Below, piece by piece: positions 34,041-43,142 of a DNA stretch of 64,000 nt. Every line of letters begins with the position of its first letter. Position 1 is the first letter of the stretch. The position numbers and the translations under genes were made by a program. Source of the DNA: Microbulbifer celer (GTDB taxonomy: Bacteria > Pseudomonadota > Gammaproteobacteria > Pseudomonadales > Cellvibrionaceae); assembly GCF_020991125.1 (NCBI RefSeq), contig NZ_CP087715.1, positions 1,577,501-1,641,500 on the forward strand. The letters are read 5' to 3'. The notes beneath the pieces are model-generated. The model saw nothing but the letters and a program-made list of their open reading frames with translations. It had not been told where the DNA came from and did no database searches.

Positions 34041-36056
34041 TCAGATCGCGAAGCAGGAGCAGCCCAGAGCGCCCCAGAAGTCCCGTGGGTTCTGCGTGGG
34101 AATCGGAGAGTTCCAGGCTATCTGATGGTGATGTCCGTGCAGGGCGCAGGCACTGGCGCATCCATCGTTGCAGGCACGCATGCTTTGTTGGCGGGTCTGT
34201 GCCTTTGCTCCCATACCAGACTGACGCATCCCCGGTGTGGGCTCGCTGTTTACCGGGCTCCAGTCCGGGCTGGCCGGCGGCAGGGGCGGGTCGAACTTCC
34301 CGAAGGGGCCGGCGGCGTAGACGATTTCGCCACCAACCACCGTCAACTCGGAAACAATACGCCTGATTGCTTCGTCGGATACGCTGAAATAATCCTGTGA
34401 CAGAACTGCCAGATCGGCATATTGACCGGGCTTCAGGCTGCCTTTGACGTCATCCTCGCCCGAGAACCACGCGGAGCCTTGGGTCCAAAGGCGCAGTGCG
34501 GTCGCTCTGTCGAGGATGTTCTCCCGGCTGTACAGTGAGAGACCGCCAATGGTTTTCCCGGTGGCGAGCCAATACAGGGCGGTCCATGGATCGTACGATG
34601 CCACGCGCGTAGCGTCCGTACCCGCACCTACCGGAAGGTCCATCTCCAACATTTTTGCGATTGGTGGCGTCGATTTGGCAGCGTCGGCACCGTAGCGATC
34701 GACAAAATATTCGCCCTGGAACGCCATGCGATGCTGCGTGGCGATACCGCCGCCGAGCGCTTTGATTCGCTCGATATTGCGATCACTGATGGTTTCCGCG
34801 TGATCGATAATAAACCGGGTCTTGAACGGCGTTTTGCCATTCACACGCTCGAACAGGGTGAGGAAGCGGTCGATGGATTCATCATAGGTGGCGTGAATGC
34901 GGAACGGCCACTCCCTTTCTGCCAGCAACTCGACGATGGGCTCGAGCTCTTTTTCCATGGTCGGCGCCAGATCGGGGCGGGGCTCGAGAAAGTTTTCAAA
35001 GTCTGCGGCAGACCAGGTCAGGTTTTCCCCGCCGCCATTCATACGCAACATATCATCGCCAGCACCGGGCTCAGTCATTTCTACCCAACGTTCGTAGTCG
35101 TTGAGTTCAGAACCGGCTTTCTGCGCAAATAGGTTATAGGCGATACGTACGGTCAATTGATCGTCATCGTGCAGTTTCTGGACAACCTCGTAGTCGTCGG
35201 GATAGTTCTGGCCGCCACCTCCGGCGTCTATGACGGATGTGATACCCAGTCGGTTCATTTCACGCATGAAATGTCGTGTGGAGTTAATCTGGTCCTGCAG
35301 TGGAAGTTTCGGTCCTTTGGACAGGGTGGAATACAGGATCATCGCCGAAGGCTTGGCGATCAGCATGCCGGTGGGTTCACCTTTGGAATCCCTTTCAATC
35401 ACCCCGCCTGGTGGGTTGGGGGCGTTGCGGTCGATTCCCGCGGCTTTCAGTGCGGCTCGGTTCAGCAGCGCATGAGAGTAAAGGTGGAGAATGAATACCG
35501 GCGTGTCCGGCGCAGCCTTGTTGATTTCATCGAGTGTTGGCATCCGCCGCTCGGCAAACTGAAACTCAGACCACCCACCCACTACCCGTACCCACTGGGG
35601 AGCGGGCGTGCGGTCTGCCTGCTGTTTCAGCATTTGCAGGGCATCGGAAAGGGAGGGGACATTCTCCCAGCGCAACTCCATGTTGAAATTGAGGCCGCCG
35701 CGAATCAGGTGCGTGTGGCTGTCATTGAGGCCGGGGATAACCCGCTTGCCGTCAAGGTCTATAAGCTCGGTTTTGTTGTTCGCCAGGCGCATGATCTCCT
35801 GATCATCGCCAGTATCCAGCACCACCCCATTGCGTATGGCGATTGCAGAAACCTCCGGATTTTTGGGATCCAGGGTAGTGATTTTGCCGTTATGTAAAAT
35901 CAGGTCTGCCATATGGCTTTCTCCTCCCCGGACGCCGCCCGCGCCTATAGGCCCTAGCAGTGCGAACATACCGAGTGCCGCTGTACTTTTTACAACCTTC
36001 CGGCGGCTTATTGCCGCTGGAGGTGTCGAGGTGACTTTGGCGGTTGCTTTATTCAT
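34041..36056 (-). CDS. Tat-exported YtcJ-like amidohydrolase with Cys/His-rich tail
   Basis: 671 residues from the ATG at 36056. Near the N terminus, ISRRKVVKSTAALGMFALLG is a Tat-type signal (SRRxxVK), so the enzyme probably acts in the periplasm. The amidohydrolase core has VIPGLNDSHTHLI, FRIHATYDESIDRFL, TRFIIDHAETI and VGAGTDATRVASYDPW, giving the metal-site His and Asp residues of the YtcJ subgroup. Residues after ~615 are unusual: CNDGCASACALHGHHH and CSCFAI form a Cys/His-rich tail that might bind metal. Substrate unknown. It is between the isochorismatase-like gene and the MFS gene in one probable operon. Confidence 0.85.
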   Translation of the reverse strand: MNKATAKVTSTPPAAISRRKVVKSTAALGMFALLGPIGAGGVRGGESHMADLILHNGKITTLDPKNPEVSAIAIRNGVVLDTGDDQEIMRLANNKTELIDLDGKRVIPGLNDSHTHLIRGGLNFNMELRWENVPSLSDALQMLKQQADRTPAPQWVRVVGGWSEFQFAERRMPTLDEINKAAPDTPVFILHLYSHALLNRAALKAAGIDRNAPNPPGGVIERDSKGEPTGMLIAKPSAMILYSTLSKGPKLPLQDQINSTRHFMREMNRLGITSVIDAGGGGQNYPDDYEVVQKLHDDDQLTVRIAYNLFAQKAGSELNDYERWVEMTEPGAGDDMLRMNGGGENLTWSAADFENFLEPRPDLAPTMEKELEPIVELLAEREWPFRIHATYDESIDRFLTLFERVNGKTPFKTRFIIDHAETISDRNIERIKALGGGIATQHRMAFQGEYFVDRYGADAAKSTPPIAKMLEMDLPVGAGTDATRVASYDPWTALYWLATGKTIGGLSLYSRENILDRATALRLWTQGSAWFSGEDDVKGSLKPGQYADLAVLSQDYFSVSDEAIRRIVSELTVVGGEIVYAAGPFGKFDPPLPPASPDWSPVNSEPTPGMRQSGMGAKAQTRQQSMRACNDGCASACALHGHHHQIAWNSPIPTQNPRDFWGALGCSCFAI

Positions 36057-36067
36057 TGGTCCCGTCA

Positions 36068-36691
36068 CTATTTTCCAGATGCTTGTGCATAGCTGGTCAT
36101 GAGGTTTCGATAGTCGGGAATATGATTGCTGAAGAGGTTGCCCAGCCCTTCGACATCATTGCGCCAATCACGGTGGAGTTCGCATGCAACCCCAAACCAC
36201 GTCATCATTTGCGCGCCTGCGTCCGCCATGCGGTTCCAGGCCGCATCCCGGGTGATCGGATTAAAGGTGCCGGAAGCATCGGCCACAACAAAGACTTCGT
36301 AACCTTCTTCAAGCGCAGACAACGCGGGGAAAGCGACACAGACTTCCGTCACAATACCGGCGATCAGTAGTTGCTTCTTGCCCGTGTCTTTGACGGCTTT
36401 GACAAAGTCTTCGTTGTCCCAGGCATTTATTTGGCCGGGGCGCGCGATAAACGGCGCGTCCGGAAACTTCTCCTTGAGCTCGGGGACCAGCGGGCCATTG
36501 GGGCCGTCTTCAAAACTGGTCGTCAGAATGGTGGGCAGTTTGAAATACTCCGCGAGGTCCGCCATAGCCAACACGTTGTTCTTGAATTTGTCCGGGTCGA
36601 TATCACGTACCAGAGACATAAGTCCGGCCTGGTGATCCACCATCAAGACGGCTGCGTTGTCCTTATCGAGCTTTGTATAGGGTTTACTCAT
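36068..36691 (-). CDS. YcaC-like isochorismatase-fold hydrolase
   Basis: 207 residues from the ATG at 36691, with GTGAGGA in position; the TTG at 36697 is less likely. Catalytic features are the Asp in VLMVDHQAGLMSLV, the Lys region near TGKKQLLIAG, and the nucleophilic Cys in GIVTEVCVAFPAL. The YcaC group forms octamers with unknown natural substrates; isochorismatase itself is one branch only. It is the first gene of the operon 30983-36691, and its stop almost abuts the amidohydrolase start, implying co-translation. Confidence 0.9.
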   Translation of the reverse strand: MSKPYTKLDKDNAAVLMVDHQAGLMSLVRDIDPDKFKNNVLAMADLAEYFKLPTILTTSFEDGPNGPLVPELKEKFPDAPFIARPGQINAWDNEDFVKAVKDTGKKQLLIAGIVTEVCVAFPALSALEEGYEVFVVADASGTFNPITRDAAWNRMADAGAQMMTWFGVACELHRDWRNDVEGLGNLFSNHIPDYRNLMTSYAQASGK

Positions 36692-36963
36692 CGTCAAATC
36701 CTCACGGTTGTCTGTGTAGAGGTAACGCCGGGGAGGGCGGGTAGACTTTCAATGACAGGAAGGTTGAGGGTGCCAACTGGCTGGCCCGAGTTTTTAGCGT
36801 AGCAGGGATTTTCGGGAGGATGCGTGCTGGTGCGCGGTTGTACGATGACGTATGAAAAGTCGGGCTGGGGCTAGGGGGGCGGGCAGGGATGCGCTTCGCG
36901 GGTCTCCGGGGTTCGCCCTCCGAGTCGGACGAGGTTCTCATCCAAATATACCCCGGCACATAT

Positions 36964-36984
36964 AAAAAACCGGCACGAGGCCGG
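36964..36984 (-). terminator. Second tRNA-Ser terminator, diverged copy
   Basis: A CCGGC-ACGAG-GCCGG hairpin (36970-36984) with six U after it on the minus strand (A-run 36964-36969). It is the distal copy of a duplicated terminator, 95 bases further along than the main one. Confidence 0.7.
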
Positions 36985-37058
36985 GGTCTTTTATATGGCG
37001 CGGGCCGCGCCCGCTTGGGCTTAAACCGGGGTCCATCCAAATTTACTCCAGCACATAT

Positions 37059-37085
37059 AAAAAAACCCGGCATAAAGCCGGGTTT
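37059..37085 (-). terminator. tRNA-Ser intrinsic terminator
   Basis: A nine-base stem AAACCCGGC / GCCGGGTTT (37063-37085) with a 5-base loop, followed on the minus strand by a seven-U run. It lies 7 bases beyond the tRNA CCA end. Confidence 0.93.
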
Positions 37086-37092
37086 CTTTGTA

Positions 37093-37180
37093 TGGCGGTG
37101 GGGCAGGGATTCGAACCCTGGGACCTGTTACAGTCAACGGTTTTCAAGACCGCCGCTTTCGACCACTCAGCCACCCCACC
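37093..37180 (-). tRNA. tRNA-Ser (UGA)
   Basis: 88 bases with the CCA encoded (37093-37095 on the plus strand reads TGG). The acceptor arm GGTGGGG pairs with CCCCACC. The D-loop has GGCTGAGTGG, the anticodon loop TCTTGAAAA carries UGA, the T-arm is GGGTTCGAATCCC, and a long variable arm typical of serine tRNAs sits between. It serves UCA and other UCN codons, depending on wobble. It sits between the YcaC-like gene and rne and has tandem terminators. Confidence 0.97.
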
Positions 37181-37244
37181 AATTTGTCCGGCGCATTATA
37201 CCGAGGTGTTGTTTCGGTACAAGGGGAACGCCGAATTTTTTTAA

Positions 37245-37288
37245 ACAGTTCAAAGAGTTAGCGGTAAATTGCTAACTCTCTGAACTGT
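37245..37288. repeat. 18-bp inverted repeat after rne
   Basis: Arms 37245-37262 (ACAGTTCAAAGAGTTAGC) and 37271-37288 match in 17 of 18 positions with an 8-base loop. It begins 9 bases after the rne stop. On the minus strand the hairpin is followed by TTTAAAAAAATT, not a strong U-run, so it may end rne transcription weakly or protect its 3' end. Confidence 0.8.
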
Positions 37289-37296
37289 GCCCGGGC

Positions 37297-40200
37297 TCAA
37301 CCTGCTTCGGAGTCTGCTTCCGCTTCGCTGGTGGAGTTGCTCGCTACGCGAGGATCGTTGGCCGGGCGCGAGAGGGCGCGTGGCTTGTGTTCGATCCCAG
37401 CCGGTTGCGCAGTGTCCAGAGGGCGAAGTTCACCAACTTCCGGGCGTTCAGTAACGACTTTGAAATCCACCAATGGTTTCGGGTTGATTCGCGGGTCGTT
37501 ACTGGCGCGGACAGGTGCGTTGGATTCCGGAGCACTTTCGGAGCGAGGTTCTTTGTGCTCAGCAGCTTTCACCTGGGTTTCAGAGGCTTCCTCATTGGAC
37601 GCTTCAGTACTGGTCGTGACCTCCGCGGCTTCTTCGGTCTGCTCTTCAGCCTTGGCCTCGTGCACTGCAACCGCTGCAGAACCCTGTGGGCTCTCTGCCA
37701 TGAAATCGTCATTTACCTGGGATTTCTGGGTATCGGCAGGTTCCGCTCCGCGGGTTTCCGCTTTCGCCGCCTCCGCTACGTTGGCATTTTGCTCAGCTTC
37801 AGGTTTGCTCTCATGGGAAGCTTTCTCAGAAGAGGCGGCTTCAGAGGTGACTGACTCAGAGGCTGTAGCCTCTGCTGGTGCAGGTTCAGCCGCTTCAGTT
37901 TTTGAGGCTTTCGGCTCGCCACGCTCAGTGGGGGCGGTCGGTGCTTCGGCTTCTGGCTGGTTATCCTCTGCCTTGGGCTGTTTCTTGGCAGGCTCTGCTT
38001 TGGGGGCTTTCGCCGTCTGCGGCTCGCTGCCTGCCACTTTGGTGCTTTCCGCTTCGCTTACCTGTGGTTTGTCGGCTGCAGGCGCTTCCGCTTTACGCTC
38101 ACGCTGCTGACCGGATTCACTGGCTGAAGCTTCAGACTTTGCCTCTGCGCGCTGCTTGCGAGACGGGCGATCTTCACGCTTTTCTTTGCGCGGTTGCTTC
38201 TCTTGCGGGCGTTCGGCTTTGGCCTTTGGCTCGCTGGAAGCGGTTTCGCGTTCCGCCGTGTCGATCGCTTCGTTTACTTCACGGTTCAGTTCCGCCTGCT
38301 CCTGATCGGCTTGATCCGGCGCATTCTGCGCGGCCGCTTCGTTGCGGCGGCCGCGGCGACGGGGCTGCGGGCGGCCGCGTACGTTGCTCGGGCGACGGGC
38401 AGGGCGCTGCTGGTTGTCGCTACTTTCTGTAGACACATCGCTTTCTGTAGCGACGTTGGTGGTTTCGTTCGCTACCGGCTGCTGCTCGTTGCGACGATCG
38501 CTGTTGCGACGGCGACGGCTGCGACGCTGGCCTTCTCTCTGACCGTCGCGGCTACGCGGATTCTCCTGGCGCTCCGATACTTCCTGAGAGTCTCCGCGCT
38601 GAGCTTGAGTGTCACCACGCTGCTTGTCGCCGCGACGTTTGTCACTGCGCTCGCGCTTGTTGTCGTCCTTACGGTCGTCGTCGCGACGATTGCGGTTACG
38701 GCTGCGGTTGCGTCCGCCGCGTTGGCCACGGTTGCGTTGCTGGTAGTTTTTACCGCGTCCGCTGGACTTCGTGTGTTTCTTGTCCGATTTGGACTCCTCT
38801 TCGCTGCCGCCAAACAGGGCTGCGATAGCGCCAATCAGGCGGGAAAAGAGGCCAGCTGGCTTTTTCTTCTCGCTCTGTTTGCGCTTTGGCTTGTCAACCA
38901 CTTGGGGTTTGGCAGCCGGAGTGGGAGCCGGGGCAGTGTGCGTGATCTGCTGCACCGCCGGTTGCGCCGGTGCGCGCAGTGGCTCTTCGTCTTTATCTGC
39001 GGCTTCGTCGATGGTGCCGGCGATCTTGTAAGACGTTTCCAGAGTGGCGGAATCGTCATCACGCAGGCGCTGCACTTCGAAGTGCGGGGTCTCGAGCTCG
39101 GCATTGGGAACCACGACTACAAGGGTCTTGTTGCGGGACTCGATGTCAGAAATTGCTTTGCGTTTTTCGTTCAGCAGGTAGGTCGCTACATTCACCGGGG
39201 TGATCGCCCGGATCTCGGCGCTGCGTTCTTTCTTCGCTTCCTCTTCCACCAGGCGGAGAATGGAGAGGGCGAGGGACTTGGTGCCGCGAATGGTGCCCTG
39301 GCCGCTACAGCGTGGGCAGACACGGAAAGTGGTTTCCCCCAGTGATGGGCGCAGGCGCTGACGGGACATCTCCAGCAGACCGAAACGGGAAATCCGGCCC
39401 ACTTGTACCCGGGCGCGGTCCATGTTCAGAGCCTTTTCCATGCGCTTTTCAACTTCGCGCTGGTTGGACTTGTTCTGCATGTCGATGAAATCGATGACCA
39501 CAAGGCCACCCATATCCCGCAAGCGCAACTGGCGCGCGATCTCGTCGGCGGCTTCCAGGTTGATATTGCGGGCGGTCTCCTCGATGTCGCCGCCTTTGGT
39601 GGCGCGGGAGGAGTTGATATCAATGGAGATCAGGGCCTCGGTCACGTCGATAACGATAGAGCCACCGGAGGGGAGCTTCACTTCGCGCTCAAACGCGGTT
39701 TCGATCTGGCTTTCGATCTGATAGCGGTTGAACAGGGGAATGGGGTCGTTGTAGCTCTTTACCTTGTTGGCGTAGCCGGGCATTACCTGGCGGGCAAACT
39801 CCGCGGCCAGATGATAAGCGCCTTCCTCATCGACAATGACTTCACCGATGTCATCGCGCATGTAGTCGCGGATTGCGCGGATGATGACGTTGCTTTCCTG
39901 GAACAGGAAGTGGGGCGCTTTGGCTTCGTCGGATTCTTTTTTGATCGCAGCCCAGAGTTGCAGCAGGTAGTTGAGGTCCCACTGCAGCTCTTCGCCACTG
40001 CGGCCAACGCCGGCAGTACGCACGATAATGCCCATGCCGGAAGGCACTTCTACACTGGACAGTGCGTCACGTAGCTGGCTGCGGTCGTCACCTTCGATGC
40101 GGCGGGAGATGCCGCCAGCGCGAGGATTGTTCGGCATCAGTACCAGATAGCGGCCGGCAAGGCTGATAAAGGTGGTGAGGGCGGCGCCTTTGTTGCCGCG

Positions 40201-40527
40201 CTCTTCTTTATCTACCTGAACAATGACTTCCATCCCTTCTTTGACAACATCCTTGATCTTGATGCGACCTTCGATGTCTTTGGGTTGCTTGAGGAAGTAT
40301 TCGCGGGAAATTTCTTTCAGCGGCAGGAAGCCGTGGCGCTCAGCACCGTAATCGACAAAGGCAGCTTCCAGGGAGGGCTCTACGCGGGTGATTTTACCTT
40401 TGTAGATATTGGCTTTTTTCTGTTCGCGGGTGCGATTTTCGATATCGAGGTCGTACAGCCATTGGCCATCGACGAGGGCAACGCGCAGCTCTTCGGGCTG
40501 GGTTGCGTTAATCAGCATTCTCTTCAT
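37297..40527 (-). CDS. rne: Ribonuclease E
   Basis: 1076 residues from the ATG at 40527, which gives [20 protein letters not shown], closely like E. coli; the upstream in-frame ATG is not family-like. The catalytic half has an S1 domain (~36-120), the DNase-like site with Asp near 303 ([17 protein letters not shown]) and 346 (VVIDFIDMQ), and the zinc-link CPRC. The C-terminal half is unstructured, with an Arg-rich RNA-binding block ([19 protein letters not shown]) and long Ala/Glu/Pro-rich stretches used for degradosome assembly. It is the main mRNA-decay and rRNA-processing endonuclease. A ~735-base leader is predicted, in line with RNase E autoregulation through its own 5' UTR. Confidence 0.97.
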   Translation of the reverse strand: MKRMLINATQPEELRVALVDGQWLYDLDIENRTREQKKANIYKGKITRVEPSLEAAFVDYGAERHGFLPLKEISREYFLKQPKDIEGRIKIKDVVKEGMEVIVQVDKEERGNKGAALTTFISLAGRYLVLMPNNPRAGGISRRIEGDDRSQLRDALSSVEVPSGMGIIVRTAGVGRSGEELQWDLNYLLQLWAAIKKESDEAKAPHFLFQESNVIIRAIRDYMRDDIGEVIVDEEGAYHLAAEFARQVMPGYANKVKSYNDPIPLFNRYQIESQIETAFEREVKLPSGGSIVIDVTEALISIDINSSRATKGGDIEETARNINLEAADEIARQLRLRDMGGLVVIDFIDMQNKSNQREVEKRMEKALNMDRARVQVGRISRFGLLEMSRQRLRPSLGETTFRVCPRCSGQGTIRGTKSLALSILRLVEEEAKKERSAEIRAITPVNVATYLLNEKRKAISDIESRNKTLVVVVPNAELETPHFEVQRLRDDDSATLETSYKIAGTIDEAADKDEEPLRAPAQPAVQQITHTAPAPTPAAKPQVVDKPKRKQSEKKKPAGLFSRLIGAIAALFGGSEEESKSDKKHTKSSGRGKNYQQRNRGQRGGRNRSRNRNRRDDDRKDDNKRERSDKRRGDKQRGDTQAQRGDSQEVSERQENPRSRDGQREGQRRSRRRRNSDRRNEQQPVANETTNVATESDVSTESSDNQQRPARRPSNVRGRPQPRRRGRRNEAAAQNAPDQADQEQAELNREVNEAIDTAERETASSEPKAKAERPQEKQPRKEKREDRPSRKQRAEAKSEASASESGQQRERKAEAPAADKPQVSEAESTKVAGSEPQTAKAPKAEPAKKQPKAEDNQPEAEAPTAPTERGEPKASKTEAAEPAPAEATASESVTSEAASSEKASHESKPEAEQNANVAEAAKAETRGAEPADTQKSQVNDDFMAESPQGSAAVAVHEAKAEEQTEEAAEVTTSTEASNEEASETQVKAAEHKEPRSESAPESNAPVRASNDPRINPKPLVDFKVVTERPEVGELRPLDTAQPAGIEHKPRALSRPANDPRVASNSTSEAEADSEAG

Positions 40528-41334
40528 GCGGTTTTGTTTTCCTTGCGTTACGCAAAGGTCAAACACCGCCGAAGCTCGCAGGGCTTGTAGTTGCGACCGC
40601 AACTCCGGGAATTGCAGTGGCGCAGGGGGAAAACCGGATCTAAGCCATTTTGGATGGGTAGATCGCTCTGGTTGTCACACTGCTTTTAACTCCAGAAACC
40701 GGATTTTGGTGCGGTTTCCATTCATATCGCTCGTTACGCTACCTAGCTGGTAGATCACGGTTTGCACGGATAAGCTCGCGCATGCACGTGATGCGTACGG
40801 TCGATTGCTGCCTGTTCGGGTCAGCTTCCGTTACATCGCTGTTTTGCTCCGGGGCCGGGCTCGTGGCTGGGCCTTACGGTTCTGTCTAGTTGTTTGCCGG
40901 GCCTGCCAACGCAGATGTCACCCGGGGGCCAGTTCGGTCGCTGGCAGCTTTCTCTCGGAGCGAGATGTGACGAATCGAGTCTGTTTCAAGCGCTGCGGGC
41001 ATCGGCCCGTCTTACCTTCGCAAATGTCCCGCTGCTGCGGGGTCTGGGGTCAGCGAGACTGATTTTGTCGCGGGATAGCACCATCTGGATGTGGGTGCGT
41101 TTGTTCACCGCGGATTGACTCAGGAGTCTCGCTGACAAAGTTTTGTTGATGACGCGGCCATTCCGCGCACCGGCCCAATTGGCGGTATTTTCTCAAGAAC
41201 GGCACCTGAGTTTTTGTATAGCAGAAAAAACGTGCACCGCCGAAAACCAGCCCAATCTGGACCGACCGAATATATCACGGTGTTCTGGACTGCATCAATC
41301 ATTGCGCTTCAATTGATAGGGACAGGGCGCTATC
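40528..41334. other. Gene-free divergent spacer: rne leader and rluC upstream region
   Basis: 807 bases between rne and rluC. No supported gene was found; the plus-strand ORFs here are rich in Arg/Cys/Trp and look random. It holds a 12-base perfect inverted repeat, GTCAGCGAGACT (41049-41060) and AGTCTCGCTGAC (41125-41136), 64 bases apart, which could fold in the leader of rne, and predicted divergent promoters near 41270-41336. The length agrees with a long, structured rne 5' UTR. Confidence 0.7.
41269..41298 (-). promoter_or_regulatory. Possible sigma-70 promoter of rne
   Basis: On the minus strand, TTGATG (41298-41293) and TATATT (41274-41269) are separated by 18 bases. It would give a leader of ~735 bases before the rne ATG. 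The match is fair, not strong. Confidence 0.45.
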
Positions 41335-42372
41335 ATGCGCCCCATGCGAAGTACACCTCCCGGTCGCCAGCGCGACAAACGTCCCGATACCGTCCATTCC
41401 GACCCGGCTCCAGCCTCTGGCCAGAGCGGCGTGTCCAATGGCGTGCAATTTCTTACGGTCCCGCAGGAGCTTGAAGGGCAGCGAATCGACAATTACCTCC
41501 AGGCGCGCCTTAAGGGGGTGCCCCGTTCCCGGGTCTATCGCATCCTGCGCAAAGGCGAAGTGCGGGTGAATAAAGGAAGGGTGAAGGCGGAGTATCGCCT
41601 GAAGGCAGGAGATGTCGTCAGGGTCCCGCCAATCCGCACTTCCGAGCAGCCGCAACAGGCCGTGGCTGGTGAGCAGCTGCGCAGAGTGCTGGAGCAATCC
41701 ATACTGTTTGATGAGGGTGGGCTTCTGGTGGTGAACAAGCCTTCGGGCCTGGCGGTGCACGGTGGTAGCGGCGTGCGCCTGGGATTAATCGAGGCGTTGC
41801 GGCAGATGTATCCGGAAAGCCCGTTCCTGGAATTGGTGCACCGCTTGGATCGTGACACTAGTGGCGCCATCATGGTCGCTCGCAAGCGTTCGGTGTTGCT
41901 GCATATACAGAAGGCCCTGCGCAGCAGCGGTGGGGTAGGAAAGTCCTACCTGGCGCTGGCAATCGGCAAGTGGCCTCGCGGCCGGAAGCTGGTAGAGGCG
42001 CCGTTGCGCAAGAATACCCTGAAGAGCGGTGAGCGGATCGTTGTGGTCGACGGTGACGGCAAGCCCTCCCAGACCCGCTTTCAGGTAGAAGAGCGCCTGC
42101 CGGGTGCCACATTGGTGAGCGCAGAGCCGATTACCGGGCGCACCCATCAGATTCGTGTGCATGCGCAGTTTGTCGGCTGCCCGCTGGCCGGGGATTCGAA
42201 GTACGCCCCCGATGAGGTGAATAGCGAGTTTCGCGCGGTGGGCCTGAAACGTCTGTTTCTGCACTCGCAGAATGTCCGCTGCACCCTGCCAGATGGACGC
42301 AAGGTGGACGTTGCTGCGCCGTTGCCACCGGAGCTGGAATCCGTGCTTGAGCGGATGAGAAGCCAGGTTTAG
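41335..42372 (+). CDS. rluC: 23S rRNA pseudouridine synthase RluC
   Basis: 345 residues as drawn. It makes pseudouridine at 23S rRNA positions 955, 2504 and 2580. An S4 RNA-binding domain (EGQRIDNYLQARLKGVPRSRVYRILRKGEVRVNKGR) precedes the catalytic domain, with the active Asp in HRLDRDTSG and LVVNKPSGLAVHGG. The start is uncertain: TTCAAT-17-TATCAT (41308-41336) looks like a promoter overlapping the first ATG, so translation may begin at ATG 41344 or near GTG 41431, which would fit E. coli RluC better. Divergent from rne, as in other gammaproteobacteria. Confidence 0.94.
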   Translation: MRPMRSTPPGRQRDKRPDTVHSDPAPASGQSGVSNGVQFLTVPQELEGQRIDNYLQARLKGVPRSRVYRILRKGEVRVNKGRVKAEYRLKAGDVVRVPPIRTSEQPQQAVAGEQLRRVLEQSILFDEGGLLVVNKPSGLAVHGGSGVRLGLIEALRQMYPESPFLELVHRLDRDTSGAIMVARKRSVLLHIQKALRSSGGVGKSYLALAIGKWPRGRKLVEAPLRKNTLKSGERIVVVDGDGKPSQTRFQVEERLPGATLVSAEPITGRTHQIRVHAQFVGCPLAGDSKYAPDEVNSEFRAVGLKRLFLHSQNVRCTLPDGRKVDVAAPLPPELESVLERMRSQV

Positions 42373-42464
42373 CGGGTGTGGCGTCGAATCAATCAGGTCT
42401 GAATGGGATGATCTGAAGGGGAAAGAGTAACTAGTTCGTTACACCACACTAGAGGTAAATCCGC

Positions 42465-43109
42465 ATGCTGGTGATTCTCGACTGGGACGGTACCGTCTGC
42501 AATTCTGAAGCGCGCATTGTGTTCTGTATGCAGCGAGCTTCCGAGCGGGTAGGGCTGCCGGTGCTGGACCCGTCCGCAATCGGTAACATTATCGGCCTTG
42601 GCTTGCCGGAGGCCATTTCTTCGCTGTTCCCGGAGGCCTGTAGTGAGCAGCGTGCTCAGTTGCGGGAATGTTACGCTGAGGAGTGGCTTGCAGTACGTGG
42701 AGAGCCGCTGCCTCTGTTTGATGGTGTGCTGGCCACGCTGGACAAGCTGCTGGGGAATGGGCATCAGCTTGCTGTGGCCACGGGTAAAAGCCGCCGCGGG
42801 CTGAGTCGAGAGTTTGAGGAGCACGGCATAGGCCATCTTTTTGTGACCAGCCGCTGCGCAGATGAAACCGCCTCCAAGCCTCACCCGATGATGCTGCAGG
42901 AAATTCTTGCGGAGACCGGCCGCCCTGTGGATGGGGCGGTAATGGTTGGCGATACCGAGTACGATCTGAAGATGGCAGCTGCCGTCGGCATGTCGTCAAT
43001 TGGTGTTAGCTATGGTGTGCACAGTCGTGATCGCCTGAGCGCCTGCAACCCCAAAGCGATTATTGATCATTTCGGTGAGCTGCTGGGTTGGCCGCCTCTG
43101 GTTGCCTGA
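42465..43109 (+). CDS. HAD-superfamily hydrolase, phosphoglycolate-phosphatase-like
   Basis: 214 residues. HAD motif I is ILDWDGTVCNSE, motif II AVATGKSRRGL, motif III Lys in SKPHPMMLQ, and motif IV VMVGDTEYDLKMA. The same gene follows rluC in Pseudomonas (PA2974-like). Its substrate is unknown; the cap looks like subfamily IA phosphatases that act on phosphoglycolate or small phosphosugars. The start has moderate support (ATG 42465). Confidence 0.88.
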   Translation: MLVILDWDGTVCNSEARIVFCMQRASERVGLPVLDPSAIGNIIGLGLPEAISSLFPEACSEQRAQLRECYAEEWLAVRGEPLPLFDGVLATLDKLLGNGHQLAVATGKSRRGLSREFEEHGIGHLFVTSRCADETASKPHPMMLQEILAETGRPVDGAVMVGDTEYDLKMAAAVGMSSIGVSYGVHSRDRLSACNPKAIIDHFGELLGWPPLVA

Positions 43110-43142
43110 TTACTCTCGGACCCTGGAGTCACGCGCATCGCC

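Larger units (their letters stand above)
36698..37092. other. Gene-free spacer with duplicated tRNA-terminator segment
   Basis: 395 bases between the YcaC-like gene and the tRNA-Ser gene. 36698-36940 shows no convincing gene. 36941-37000 and 37036-37097 are two diverged copies of one ~60-base segment (TCCAAAT..., CACATATAAAAAA, hairpin, then TATGGCG), each with a GC hairpin and an A-run that gives a U-tract on the minus strand. The second copy ends exactly at the CCA end of tRNA-Ser. No tRNA body remains next to the first copy. Confidence 0.8.

Noticed and set aside
36702-37073. 123-residue minus-strand frame with internal repeats
   Set aside because: Its repeat units are the duplicated terminator segment; Arg/Pro-rich, no family, no start signal.
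36889-37275. 128-residue open frame on the plus strand across the tRNA region
   Set aside because: It is antisense to tRNA-Ser; its 'WGRDSNPG' stretch is the standard artefact of reading a serine tRNA backwards.
38194-39345. 383-residue plus-strand frame antisense to rne
   Set aside because: Hydrophobic by complement of the Arg/Glu/Ala-rich tail of RNase E; no start signal.
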